A stretch of 64,000 bases of DNA from Porphyra umbilicalis (taxonomy: Eukaryota; Rhodophyta; Bangiophyceae; Bangiales; Bangiaceae). Made by a program: the position numbers and the translations under genes. This document shows, piece by piece, positions 1-10,258 of this stretch; the first letter of the stretch is position 1, and each line of letters starts with the position of its first letter. Under the pieces are notes generated by a model. The model saw nothing but the letters and a program-made list of their open reading frames with translations. It made no database searches and was not told the origin of the DNA. The DNA lies in NCBI GenBank assembly GCA_002049455.2, contig KV918902.1:122824-186823 (forward strand). Reading direction: 5' to 3'.

Positions 1-919
1 GCTATCCGCCCCTGGACAAAAACGGAAGCGACAAGAATGGAGAAAGACTGTATGGCTCTGTTACTCACCAGCATGTTCCATACTTACTTACTTTACCTGT
101 TAACTACTTCCTTCGAGCCGTGACCCCGCACGGAAGAGAGCGGAGAGGCAGTGCTGACGCTGCCGCAAAGAGGCGCGCTGCTGACCATTTCTGGGCCTTG
201 GTGTGGAGTATTTACTGTACAGTGGGGGTTCCCCGAAGGCATTTGTAAACGCTGTTGGAGGAATCTGTAATCGCGTACAGTCTTTCTCCAATGCTGTCCA
301 CCCTCTATGGCGATCGTACGCCCAGAAAGTAGCCCATTTTTTGTTCAGAAGACGATGATCGGGAGCCACGATCGCCGTTGATTGTACCGTAGAGGCCAAT
401 CGACCGCGTTCGTTGCTACTGTCTTAAGGGTGTCGTATACAGGGCCGCCCCGCAGTTCGTCGCACTCGAAGATTGTCCCGGAGGACAACCTTCGAGTGGG
501 TCCAGAGCAAGTAGCCCCTACAAATGACTCCGCAAACGGCCTCCGTTCCTTGATGTCATGTGTCTTGTTGCACGAATATTTAGGACGTTGGTACGTAGTT
601 TAAGGATTTTAATATACCTTAGTCGTCATGGGAGCTTATTCGGAGATTTCTGCTGCCGGCAAGCGGCCGCCAGCGACCTGTGGACGGCGAACGACGGCCG
701 CTGTGTGGCCGACAGGCGGCCCCCAGCAGCCACCCCGCTTCTGTCAAACGCAGGGAGCACGCCCACAAACCAGCGACGTCACTGCGCACGCTCTCGACAG
801 CTGACCGTCCGTACCGCGCTGACCCGATCTTGTTCCACCCCGCTATTCTCCACACCGCAACCCCCCCTACGCGCGCCCGACACCTCAATACCCCTGGTGC
901 AGCTCTTCCTACCACGACA
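1..919. other. Intergenic DNA with a short dispersed repeat
   Basis: No gene is recognisable. Bases 1-60 resemble 1862-1912 in the same orientation, sharing a 15-base core (TGGAGAAAGACTGTA at 38-52 and 1896-1910); the same core occurs inverted near 276-290. This is probably the edge of a dispersed element flanking the small ORF at 920-1450. Everything else here is unremarkable. Confidence 0.45.
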
Positions 920-1450
920 ATGGAGGCCGACCCCACCAACGGCGGTGTGGTGAGCCCCTCTCTCCGTGGGGCTCTTGTGCCCGCCACGGAGGGCTCGTCT
1001 ATCCGTGCGGGCGCGGCCGCGGCAAGCATGCCTGACACGCCTTGGGTGCGAGCTTCTGTCGGCATCATTGTATTTAGCTCATATTTGTTGTGGGGTTTCT
1101 TCTTGTTCGGAAACAGGATGTCGTCCGAATATGTGAAAAACTACTTCGCAGCTGTTAGACATGATGGCCTGGGTAGGGTGCTACCTTTGTGGCTTACCCC
1201 AGGCGTTCTGCGGGGCCGCGCTGTACTTGGAACGCTCGTCGAAAGAATGGAACGGCACATAATTCGATTCCAGCCTGTTTGCCCGTCATGTCGTCTGCGC
1301 ACGAGACATCAAAGGACATTTTACAGCCAAGATGGACACAGCACCAGCAGAAAAATCCATAGGATGGAAGATGAGCTTCTGCTCTTTCCATACATGTCTC
1401 CTACAGGCAGGATGCATTTCTGCTTCTTCTCACTTGGTGGCTGTTTGTAA
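920..1450 (+). CDS. Hypothetical small membrane protein (unrecognised)
   Basis: An open frame of 176 codons starts at an ATG in fair context (acgacaATGG) and ends at TAA. I do not recognise the family. Residues 1-45 are polar and small; residues about 46-64 form one strongly hydrophobic stretch (SVGIIVFSSYLLWGFFLFG) that looks like a transmembrane helix, followed by a basic, Cys- and His-containing tail. The frame is open upstream to 680, but that part reads like random GC-rich sequence. The helix and the context make it plausible as an expressed exon or gene fragment. There is no homology support, and the low-complexity surroundings make chance open frames common here. Confidence 0.3.
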   Translation: MEADPTNGGVVSPSLRGALVPATEGSSIRAGAAAASMPDTPWVRASVGIIVFSSYLLWGFFLFGNRMSSEYVKNYFAAVRHDGLGRVLPLWLTPGVLRGRAVLGTLVERMERHIIRFQPVCPSCRLRTRHQRTFYSQDGHSTSRKIHRMEDELLLFPYMSPTGRMHFCFFSLGGCL

Positions 1451-2169
1451 AGAGACAACGGATCCCTTGACAAAGTCAAGGATCATTGCGGATTGACCCT
1501 GCATTGCTGCCGTCAACTCGATCGACGTAAGTTCACCCTTCAGGCAGTGTGTGGCTGGCATTCGATTGCGTCGTCGCGGACCTTTGTTCTCCTCCACAGA
1601 ACAATCCAATCGACTGTGGATCACATGTGCACTTGTTGTTCCAGAGTATCGACGATTCGGCACCGGCAGGACTTGGCGGGGCGACATCCTCGCGCTATAA
1701 AGCACCCGTGAAGGAGTACAACAGAGCATACGGTACCTGCGAGGCACTTGAAGAGCTCCTCATGGGCTTTTTTGTCATGTGTCTTGCTCACAGTGACTCA
1801 TGGCGGTTGATGTGGAAAAAATAAAAATGCAGGAAGTGTTCCGAATATCCGACACCCTTGATATCCCCCCTGGACAAGAATGGAAGCGACACGAGTGGAG
1901 AAAGACTGTAATCCATCTGGACCAGAGCGATCGTGAGCCATCGAATGCTGAAACGTGGATATTCTTGATTGGGTGTGCAGATGGGATCATCCAATCAAAT
2001 GGCCTAGACGGTGACCATCGAACCGACTAGGGCCATCCATTCTACGCAACGTGGCTGCCTGAGCGTTGAGATCACGAATGGATCCCTACTAAAGTTTAGA
2101 AGCTTCGCCAATGAGAATTGCTCAGTAGACGGGGGGACGGCGAACAGCCGCCGCGAGGGAGGTAGTATT
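1451..2169. other. Intergenic, nothing recognised
   Basis: There is no recognisable gene. It contains the second copy of the short dispersed repeat (1862-1912, see 1-60). Several short open frames overlap on both strands without family features. Confidence 0.5.
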
Positions 2170-3535
2170 TGAGAACGCCGATTACAATGCAAAAAATCCG
2201 CATGGGGTGGTGGGGGGGGGGGGGAACGCCTGTCGTGCCGCCACGTGGGGGGGTGGGGGAGGGGATTTCGGGGCTTCTGGGGGGGGGGGGTTCGAGCGAG
2301 GATGATGCCACGTGAGAGGAATGGTACTTCAGTACACTCCTTGTACCCCTTGTACTCGTGTCTGTGTATGACCGTCTGCCTCGGTATTGCTCCAGCGCGT
2401 CCAACGCTGTTGCTGTATCCCCCTCCCCAGCTGCTGGCAACGGCCATCGCTGCTGGTCGCAGCCCCCTCCCTGCCGACCGCCCCCCCCCCCTTCCTGGCT
2501 GTCTCCCCCCCCCCCCTTGGTAGCCGCAGCTTTTGCTCGCTCGCTTCTGTCGCTGACCACCCCCCCCGAGCTTTTGGCCACGCCACTGGCTGTCGCTCCC
2601 ACTGCTGGCGCAGCCACCGCCGCTAGCCACCGCCCCACAGCCGGGCGGCACCCTTGCTGCCGGCAGCCGACCGCGCGGCCAGCCACCGATCCCGCCTATG
2701 GACGATCGCACCGCCCTTGGCGGCCGCCCGCGCTGCCGGCCACCGCCTCAGCCCCTCGTCGCCGCCCCGTCACTTGACGGCCGCCCGCGCTGCCAGCCAC
2801 CTCCCCCGCCGCTGGCCGCCGCCCCCGCCCTTGGCCACTGCCCGCGCTGTCGACCGCCACTGCGGCCTCTGGCCGCCGCCCCCGCCGCTGGCGACCGCCC
2901 CCGCTGGCGGTCGGCCGTGGTGACCCCGACGCATGGGCGGTCGGCGTGAGAGCCGCGGTGGAGAGGGGAAGCAGTGGCGATCGGGGGGATAAGCGGCGGT
3001 AGGGGACTCATCGGCGGTGAGGCGGGCCAGCGGCGGTAAGGGGGACCAGCCACGGTCGGGGGAAAGTCAAAAAGATGGGGGGGGGCAGCAGCGGGGGAGG
3101 GTGCAGCAGCGGGGGAGATACAGCAGCGGGGGGGAGACAGCAGCGGCCGGGGAGGCAGCAGAGGACGGGAGAGGCAGCAGCGTATGGGGGAGGCAGCAGC
3201 GGGCGGAGGAGGTAGCAGCGGGCGGAGGAGGTAGAAGCGGGCGGGGGAGGCAGCAGCGGGCGAGGGAGGCAGCAGCGGGCCGGGGAGGCAGCAGCGGGCG
3301 GGGGAAACAGCGACTGTAGGGGGAAGTGAGCGAAGAAGCATCACTGCTGGGGAGAAGAGATGGAAGACGGGGGCAGGAGGGAGGTGGAACCTTCTATCAG
3401 CACGTCAGAAACAACGCAACGGAAAGAAAGGCACTGACGACGGCAGTCGTGGCATCCAACTGAGAGGTGCCTGGCGGCAGATCAGGCTGGAGATGACTCC
3501 ACCTTGCAGTGTGAATGGACCCCCGCTGACAGCAT
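2170..3535. repeat. Dispersed repeat, copy A (left part, split by the Ty3 element)
   Basis: This stretch matches 17120-18630 in order: an edge reading like ttttgcattgtRatcgg (inverted in this copy relative to copy B), a G-run block with the shared phrase TTTCGGGGCTTCTGGGGGGG, a block ending in gtatgaccg, then a long purine-rich block of agcagcggggg-type short repeats, and finally atggacccc...ctg.cagc. The copy is interrupted at 3535 by the LTR element and resumes at 12576 with ctcagatccagtgta. No coding potential is recognised. Confidence 0.6.
3531..3535. repeat. Target-site duplication, left (AGCAT)
   Basis: AGCAT lies immediately before the 5' LTR, and the same five bases follow the 3' LTR at 12576-12580. 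This marks both insertion boundaries. Confidence 0.93.
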
Positions 3536-3928
3536 TGTAGCATATCTCTGCTACCAATTGGCAATTAGCCACGAGTAGCCCCCTTGACTGGCCGAATCCA
3601 CGGATGTGTGAGACTCGGCTTGTGGCACGCCCTTTGGGGGGTTACTTCCGCATTGTTTATTTTTTATTGCTTGTTTGCTTGCCTGTCTTATCAGTCTGCC
3701 GGCACTCATTACGATCGCTTGATCGGATGGTCGATCGACCAGTGCCGTTGTTTGTATTAAACCACCGTGGGTCCGGGGTCGCCGTCGTGGGCACCACCCG
3801 GCTCCCCATCGGATGCCCTTCAACATAAGGTCTTCTTCCTCGCCGCGACGGCGATAGAACTCGCTTTATTGCTTGGCTACGGTCGGTCTCAGTACACTGG
3901 TAATTGAACTAACGTTATTAATACCACA
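3536..3928 (+). repeat. 5' LTR
   Basis: This 393-bp LTR starts TGTAGC and ends CCACA. It is identical to the 3' LTR except at four sites: A/T in the cttatcNgtctg context, T/A in caacaNaagg, G/A in cgacgNcgat, and T/A in gtacacNggt. It should carry the element promoter and the start of the R region; I cannot place the TATA box or transcription start firmly. Confidence 0.96.
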
Positions 3929-3930
3929 TT

Positions 3931-3948
3931 TGGTGGAGCAGCAGGGGA
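3931..3948 (+). promoter_or_regulatory. Primer-binding site (tRNA primed)
   Basis: TGGTGGAGCAGCAGGGGA begins two bases after the LTR. The leading TGG pairs with the CCA end of a tRNA, and the following 15 bases would pair with an acceptor/T-arm strand ending ...GCTGCTCCACCA. It does not match the common initiator-Met site (TGGTATCAGAGC), so another tRNA is the primer. Confidence 0.7.
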
Positions 3949-4157
3949 TACCCTCGCCTTCATCGTGCCTCGCGGCACGGTGTCCCCGAGAACTTTCTCG
4001 CTGCCTCGTGGCATTGTGACGGTGTCGATACGGTCGCTTGGCGCGCGGGGCGTAAGCCATCGACTTGTGGGCGTGGTGCCGGGGGCATCACGGTTGAGAT
4101 CTCCGACGTTGGCGCGCAGGGCGTAAGCCAAGTCGGAACACTTGTTCAGGACCCAGT

Positions 4158-5801
4158 ATGTCTACTGGTGGTACCGGCGGCACTCGGCGAGCCAGAGACG
4201 GCAAGCTGCCATCTGGCTACCGGCCGCCGGGCGGGGGACAAGGCACTCCTGCCGCCTCCGACGCCCCCACGGACAGTGCTCCAACTCCTCCCATCCCTGC
4301 GGATCAAGCCGCCTCCGGGCAGATGCAGGTGGTGGAGAGCCTGAAGGCGGCCGTTGAAGCACTTCAGCGACGCCTAACGGCCCAAGAACAGACTAACGAG
4401 TCTCTGGCGCGAGCCAATGACAAGTTGGTCGACGACGTCGAGGCCCTGCGCAAGGTCGACTCCCATGAGGAGGAACGCCGTGTGGCTAAGTCTCGCCGCC
4501 AGTCGGGCGACAAGACCAAGGACGTCAAGAAGACGAACAAGGTGATCAAGGACAAGTCCGTCCGCAAGGACGCTCCGGCTAACGCCGCGCTTTCCTCATC
4601 TTCCGACGATTCCGCGTCTGGGTCAAGCCCGACGTCGTCAGACGACGACAACAACGCGACGGACACGTCCTCTTCGGACGATGGCCACGGGCCCCCACAC
4701 CCGCCGTCGCCCCCAAGTGGGTCCTCGCCGAGCGAAGGCTCGAGCGAGTCGGACGCTGCCGCGCGCTAGCGCCCCGCGCCCCCCACCAAACGGAAGGAGC
4801 GACTTGAAAAAGCCGATAGGATCAAGGTGATCCGCCCGGCTAATAGCCGCTTCAAGGCCCTCCTGGACTACAGGACGTACTTCCTGATCCGCCGTCAATT
4901 GACGTATACGCCTAAAGAGGCACAGCGGTCGCACCGTCTCAACAAACGTTTGGACGGAGCGTTCCATGGGCAACAGCCATTCACGGGAGCCCTGCCCTTG
5001 GGCATCTTCACGTTCTTGACGACCTTTCGCCGCGCGTGCGACGCGGCTGGGCTGACGCACGGTCAAGCCCTTCCGCTTATGGTCTTTCGAGTAGCCGGCA
5101 ACGCCAAGATGGCCTTCTCCGGCGCGCTTAACAGCACCCTCGGACGTAAGCGTTACGCCATCCGTACCTACGGAGATGCCGTGAACTGGCTTCTTTCGAA
5201 GTATGCGACACACGCAACCATGGCTAACGCCTATCAAGACATCATTACGATGAAGCAACAAGACAACGAGGCGCCCACGGCCTTTGGTCATCGCGTGGAA
5301 ACGCAATGCGACCTCCTGAACGGTTTGTTCGACATCCAAGACGTTAAGGACGTCTTCATCACTGGTCTTTCGGACCTTGTGCAAGCGCACGTACGGGTAC
5401 TGAACGACCAGTTCCCCGACCGAACCCTGTCTGAGACGGTCGCCACCGCCCAGATGTATTGGGACGGTACGAACAAGTTGCGTTTGCAACTCAAGATTAC
5501 CCGCCCAACGGCGATCAAAGTCGCTTACGCGACACAAGACCAGCGGACGACGACGGAACGACCGTTCACACCGGTTCGCACCCCTCCGCCCCCTCGGGCT
5601 GCCGTCCCTCAAGCCAATCGGGCTGACATCTGTTACAACTGTAACAAGCCGGGGCACTTCGCCGCACAGTGTGCCGAGCCTTATCGCCCTCGCGAGCGTC
5701 GGCAACCGCCTATCGGCGTTCATGCCCTTGCCGACGGTAACGTCGAGGAAGACGAAGTCGAGCATCCGGCCGACGCCGTGGACGACTCGAAAAACGTCTA
5801 G
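4158..5801 (+). CDS. gag: Gag polyprotein with an internal in-frame TAG
   Basis: One reading frame runs from ATG 4158 to TAG 5799-5801, interrupted only by TAG at 4767-4769. The first part (203 aa) has a Gly/Pro-rich start, a probable coiled coil (about residues 55-115, heptad-like Leu/Val) and an acidic Ser/Asp-rich tail. The part after the TAG has a retrotransposon capsid-like helical region, then one zinc knuckle, CYNCNKPGHFAAQC (C-X2-C-X4-H-X4-C), then an acidic C-terminus. Gag builds the virus-like particle and binds element RNA. The internal TAG is either a recent nonsense mutation or a recoded codon. Without recoding, translation of the capsid part would need a downstream start. Confidence 0.85.
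5789..5795 (+). promoter_or_regulatory. Candidate -1 ribosomal frameshift site
   Basis: GAAAAAC sits in gag phase G-AAA-AAC, two codons before the gag stop, within the region where gag and pol frames overlap (pol frame open from 5741). Pol lies in the -1 frame, as needed. It is close to, but not exactly, the canonical X-XXY-YYZ heptamer because the first base is G rather than A. A GC-rich stretch follows that could form a stimulatory structure; I did not fold it. Confidence 0.5.
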
Positions 5802-5806
5802 GCCGG

Positions 5807-8800
5807 GTGCCCGACTTGGGGTTGCCCGGCGGAACGCGAAAGCGTACGGTGACAAGACTCTTACGTCGTGCCCTTCGGCACTATGAGATCGCAGCCACGT
5901 TAGGCCCATGCCTGCGCATAATGCGAAGTTGCCGCCCTGTCTTAGACACGGGCGCCGGGGTGAACATAGTGCGAACTAGTGTTCTCCCTTCGAACTGGAT
6001 GGCTTACGCCGAAGAGTTGACTACGCTTCCGCGCATCCGAGATGCAAACAACAATCGTCTTGTGACGAAGTATGCCATACATCTGTATGTAGACACCGGA
6101 GGTGTGCGTCTATTTGACCGATTCCTCGTTGCCGACAACTTGTCAGTCCCGTGCATTCTTGGCACCGAGTTCATTGAACAAAACATCGAGGGCATTCTGC
6201 CGCGCTTGCGCAAGATCGTCTGGCAAGAGCACGTGCGATGCACGGAAGAGCAACCTCGGCCAACGCCGATCTTAGCTTGTCTTAACGACAGCGCGTGGGA
6301 CCGCCACTGGCAAGATAAACCCGCTCGGGTTCGAGCCTGCAAACAGGTGCGTGTCAACGGACACAAGGAGGAGTGGATCATGGCCACGTGCGACACGCCT
6401 GGTATGGTTACCATCACACCGAACATTCGGTTGTGCCGACACAAGTCAATGGCAGTCGCCCGCGGCATCGCCATCGTCAAACCGGACGAACCATTCCTGG
6501 TCAAGTTATGCAACTTCGGCAAGGACCAAGTCATTGTTCGCAAGAACTCTACCTTGGGGTTTGCGGAACCCTACCAAGGACCGATGCTTTCCGCCGTCTT
6601 GGATGACAACACCCCAAAGGGTGGAACCGATAACTCATCGGACGACGCGAGTCGTGACCCACTCGAGGACCTCGACCTCAGTGAGGCACCCGAGTACCTG
6701 CACAAGCAGATTCGAGACATGCTGAAGACGCATTCGTCTATGTGGGATGGAACCCTTGGCGTCATCCGTGCTACGGAGCACGCCATCGTCACTCCTCCCG
6801 ACGCCCAGCCCATACGGGCCCAACCCTACCGCACCGGGCCGTTCAAACGGCAGATCATCGCTGATCAGATCAACAAGATGTTGAAGCTCAACGTCATTGC
6901 CCCTAGCCATAGTGCTCGGGCAAGCCCCGTGGTAATTGTACCCAAGAAGAACGGCAAAGCCCGGTTCTGTGTCGACTATCGTCGGTTAAACAACATCACC
7001 AAGAAGGATGCTTATCCCTTGCCTCGGATGGAGGACTGCCTCGACTCCTTGGGAGATGCCCAGGTGTTCACGTCTCTCGACTGCACCGCGGGGTACTGGC
7101 AAGTACCCTTACGCAAGGACGACCAAGAGAAGACGGCGTTCACGACGCACTGTGGTATATACCACTGGTTATCCATGCCTTTCGGCTTGACGAACGCGCC
7201 CGCTACCTTCCAGCGCGCGTTGGATATTATCCTCTCCGGTTTGAAGTGGCAGATATGCCTCGTCTACTTAGACGATGTCATCATCTTCTCCGCAAACGCG
7301 GAACAACACGTCAAAGACGTTGACACGGTTCTTCACCGTCTCCGCGAAGCCGGGGTCACCCTCAACTTGGAAAAGTGCACGTGGTTCTCCGATGAGGTCG
7401 AGTACCTAGGACACATTGTCCGCCCCGGGCAACTGCACGTGCACAACAAGAACGTGGATGCTCTGAAGCATGCCAAGTTCCCAACCACAAAGACCCAGCT
7501 GAAAAGCTTCTTGGGCATGTGCAACGTCTATCGACGGTTTGTCAAAGACTTTGCCAAACGAGCAAAGCCCCTGAACGCCCTGACTAGGGCCGAGATCCCA
7601 CCGGATTTACCACCACCGACGGACGTGGCTATCGCCGCCTTCGAGGACCTTCGCAACGCACTGTTGTGCCCACCGGTACTTGCCTTGCCGAAGGCCAATC
7701 GGAAGCTCGTCGTTGACGTGGACGCCTGCGCCGACCAAGTTGGTTGCACCCTCCTCCAAGAGGAGCCGGGCGAACTGCTTCACCCTGTCGGGTATTGGAG
7801 CCGAGGACTCACTGCTGCAGAGCAAAACTACTCCACCACGGAGCGAGAATGCCTCGGCGTTGTGTGGGCTGTCCTCAAGTTGAGGCACTTCCTCGACGGA
7901 CAACGCTTCCTCATCCGAACGGATCACCAGGCACTTAGCTGGATCTACAGCACGACCGACTCAAGCGGACGCTTGATGCGATGGCGACTTCGCCTCTCCG
8001 AATACACATTCGATATGGTTTATGAACCAGGTGCATCGCACCACTTGCCCGACTTCCTGTCGCGCGCCTCTACGGTGGCGCCGCCAGAAGATATCCATGA
8101 TGATATACCTTGTCTGGCATTGGCCGAGACGGCCAACGGCTTAAGAACGGGGAGGTACACGGGTACCGACACACCAGAACCGGTGGAGTTCGACGACGTT
8201 GTCGAAGCACAACAAACAGACGACTTCTGCGTCGAGATGTCCACTCGCGTGGAGCGCGGAACGGCCAAGGCCTTCTTCCGCGATGAGCATCACGCTCTGT
8301 ACCGCCGTGCGCCTTACGGCAAACAATTGGTTATTTCAAAGTCGCTACGCGAACGCGTGTTGACCCTCGAGCACCACGCAACCGTGGCCGCCCATCCTGG
8401 TATGAACCGGATGTATTACACCATGCGCAAGGCATACTACTGGCCTTCAATGGTGACGGATATTCATTCGACCATCACCAAGTGCACAACGTGTGCGCAA
8501 AACCGCCTCGCCTTGCGGCGACACACCACGCCCTTGACCCTGTTCCAGGCTACCGAGCCTCTCACGGAGCTATCCGTTGACATCTTTGGGCCCATCCCGG
8601 CCTCCAAGAAGGGCAACCGCTTCATCTTGGTTATCACCGACCGCTTCGCCAAGCTCACCAAGTGCGTCGCCTTGCGGCGAATCACGGCTATGTCAGTGGC
8701 GTCAGCCATCATCGACGCGTGGGTGTCAGCCTACGGGCCACCGGACCGAATCCTATCGGACCAAGGGCCCCAGTTCATGTCGAACTTCTTCATCGCTGTG

Positions 8801-10258
8801 ATGAAAATGCTTGGCATTGAAACGGTTCGCACCACGGCGTATCACCCCCAAACCAATGGGCAAGTTGAACGGTACAACCGTACCATGGCTACGCAGCTGC
8901 GACACTACGTCGCCGACGACCCATCACGATGGGATGAGCTACTCCCGGTAATCACCATGGCGTATAATAGCCAACCTCATCGGTCGACGGGCATCGCCCC
9001 ATTTGAGCTTGTTATCCCAAGGCGGATCCCCAACCTCACGGTTCGCAACTTGCCCCCGGGCACTCCGCTTACCAATAAGGGAACGCTCAAGGATGGGTCA
9101 CCCCTAGCTCGCAAGCGCGAGTTCATGGCCCGCCTGCGCAAGCAGATCCCCATCGTGGTCGAGGCCTTGCGTAAGACGCAACAACGTTACAAACGTAACT
9201 TCGACCATCGGGTCGCAACCCGCAATGCGGACGTCAAGATCGGCGACTACGTATACACGACCAACCACGATCGGCAAAACAAGCTGCAAAGCAAAGCCAT
9301 TGGACCCTTCGTGGTCGTCGACGCGGACGCGGACGCCTCCACGTTTGTCATTGACATTGACGGCGAGGAGAAACGCGTCAGCATTGACCATGTCACCCCC
9401 GCTCCTCGTCCAACGACGACGGACAAGGTTCCACACCCCTTGCTAGATGGTCTAGACCAACGCAAGTCAACCCCGGCAACTGCCGATGAGTATGTGATCG
9501 ACAAACTCCTAGGCTTACGCCAGACGGGTGACAGCTATAGCGCTAAGGTGCGCTGGTTCGACTACGGGTCGAAAGACGACACCTGGGAACCCCTGGAGAA
9601 CCTCCCCCGCAACCTGGTGGTGCGTTTCCTTCGACAGAAGAAGAAGCATGTACCGGGGTACGAGTGGCAAACGCCAACGCGACGAAGTCGCCGACAGGCC
9701 GGGCTCACAACCGTGGCCAACATCGTCATGGACTCCACGTGGATACCCACTATCCAACATGTCCATGTTACCGGTGACGGAGTTATCCATGCCGATGTCT
9801 CTTGGACAGAGTCAAGTACCGACGTTGCAATTAAGGAAGTAATTCCTGTTGCGTGGCTCAAGACCACTCTGCCGTCCATGACGCGCAACTTTGCGTATGA
9901 TCCGCAACTTGCCTTGCGGCATTTCCCTCGGCTGAACCGTGTTTACGGTCCGTACACATATGTGTGGCCGAAGTCCGCGCAGGCGACACTGATCGGGAGC
10001 GATCCCCCTGTACCAGTGCTCCCCAACGGGTTTCTGGTACCTCCGGTACAACACTTGGACTCAGTCCTTCGACGCTTGGTAACAACCACTGAGGAAGCAA
10101 CCGTGGTAATACCACAATGGACCAACACCAGTTGGTACGCTACTGCCATACGTGCATGTTTCGAGTACGAAGTGCTTTTATCAGCAGACTCAAGGGATGC
10201 AAATTCCACACCATGGGCCATGCTGGCATGCCACTTCCTTCATCGCTATGATGACTGA
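5807..10258 (+). CDS. pol: Pol polyprotein: protease-RT-RNase H-integrase-chromodomain
   Basis: This 1483-codon frame, open upstream to 5741, lies in the -1 frame relative to gag, so synthesis by frameshift is likely rather than use of the nominal GTG at 5807. From 5807, the aspartic protease DTGA is near residue 47. RT has FCVDYRRLN, SMPFGLTNAP and YLDD (about 487). RNase H follows (VDVDA, STTEREC, TDHQAL). Integrase has the HHCC zinc region (HPGMNRMYYTMRKAYYWPSM, CTTC), then D923, D984 and E1021 with exactly 35 residues between the last two. A chromodomain lies at about 1227-1275 (VRWFDYGSKDDTWEP). About 208 further residues of unknown function follow. All catalytic motifs appear intact. 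Confidence 0.96.
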   Translation: MPDLGLPGGTRKRTVTRLLRRALRHYEIAATLGPCLRIMRSCRPVLDTGAGVNIVRTSVLPSNWMAYAEELTTLPRIRDANNNRLVTKYAIHLYVDTGGVRLFDRFLVADNLSVPCILGTEFIEQNIEGILPRLRKIVWQEHVRCTEEQPRPTPILACLNDSAWDRHWQDKPARVRACKQVRVNGHKEEWIMATCDTPGMVTITPNIRLCRHKSMAVARGIAIVKPDEPFLVKLCNFGKDQVIVRKNSTLGFAEPYQGPMLSAVLDDNTPKGGTDNSSDDASRDPLEDLDLSEAPEYLHKQIRDMLKTHSSMWDGTLGVIRATEHAIVTPPDAQPIRAQPYRTGPFKRQIIADQINKMLKLNVIAPSHSARASPVVIVPKKNGKARFCVDYRRLNNITKKDAYPLPRMEDCLDSLGDAQVFTSLDCTAGYWQVPLRKDDQEKTAFTTHCGIYHWLSMPFGLTNAPATFQRALDIILSGLKWQICLVYLDDVIIFSANAEQHVKDVDTVLHRLREAGVTLNLEKCTWFSDEVEYLGHIVRPGQLHVHNKNVDALKHAKFPTTKTQLKSFLGMCNVYRRFVKDFAKRAKPLNALTRAEIPPDLPPPTDVAIAAFEDLRNALLCPPVLALPKANRKLVVDVDACADQVGCTLLQEEPGELLHPVGYWSRGLTAAEQNYSTTERECLGVVWAVLKLRHFLDGQRFLIRTDHQALSWIYSTTDSSGRLMRWRLRLSEYTFDMVYEPGASHHLPDFLSRASTVAPPEDIHDDIPCLALAETANGLRTGRYTGTDTPEPVEFDDVVEAQQTDDFCVEMSTRVERGTAKAFFRDEHHALYRRAPYGKQLVISKSLRERVLTLEHHATVAAHPGMNRMYYTMRKAYYWPSMVTDIHSTITKCTTCAQNRLALRRHTTPLTLFQATEPLTELSVDIFGPIPASKKGNRFILVITDRFAKLTKCVALRRITAMSVASAIIDAWVSAYGPPDRILSDQGPQFMSNFFIAVMKMLGIETVRTTAYHPQTNGQVERYNRTMATQLRHYVADDPSRWDELLPVITMAYNSQPHRSTGIAPFELVIPRRIPNLTVRNLPPGTPLTNKGTLKDGSPLARKREFMARLRKQIPIVVEALRKTQQRYKRNFDHRVATRNADVKIGDYVYTTNHDRQNKLQSKAIGPFVVVDADADASTFVIDIDGEEKRVSIDHVTPAPRPTTTDKVPHPLLDGLDQRKSTPATADEYVIDKLLGLRQTGDSYSAKVRWFDYGSKDDTWEPLENLPRNLVVRFLRQKKKHVPGYEWQTPTRRSRRQAGLTTVANIVMDSTWIPTIQHVHVTGDGVIHADVSWTESSTDVAIKEVIPVAWLKTTLPSMTRNFAYDPQLALRHFPRLNRVYGPYTYVWPKSAQATLIGSDPPVPVLPNGFLVPPVQHLDSVLRRLVTTTEEATVVIPQWTNTSWYATAIRACFEYEVLLSADSRDANSTPWAMLACHFLHRYDD

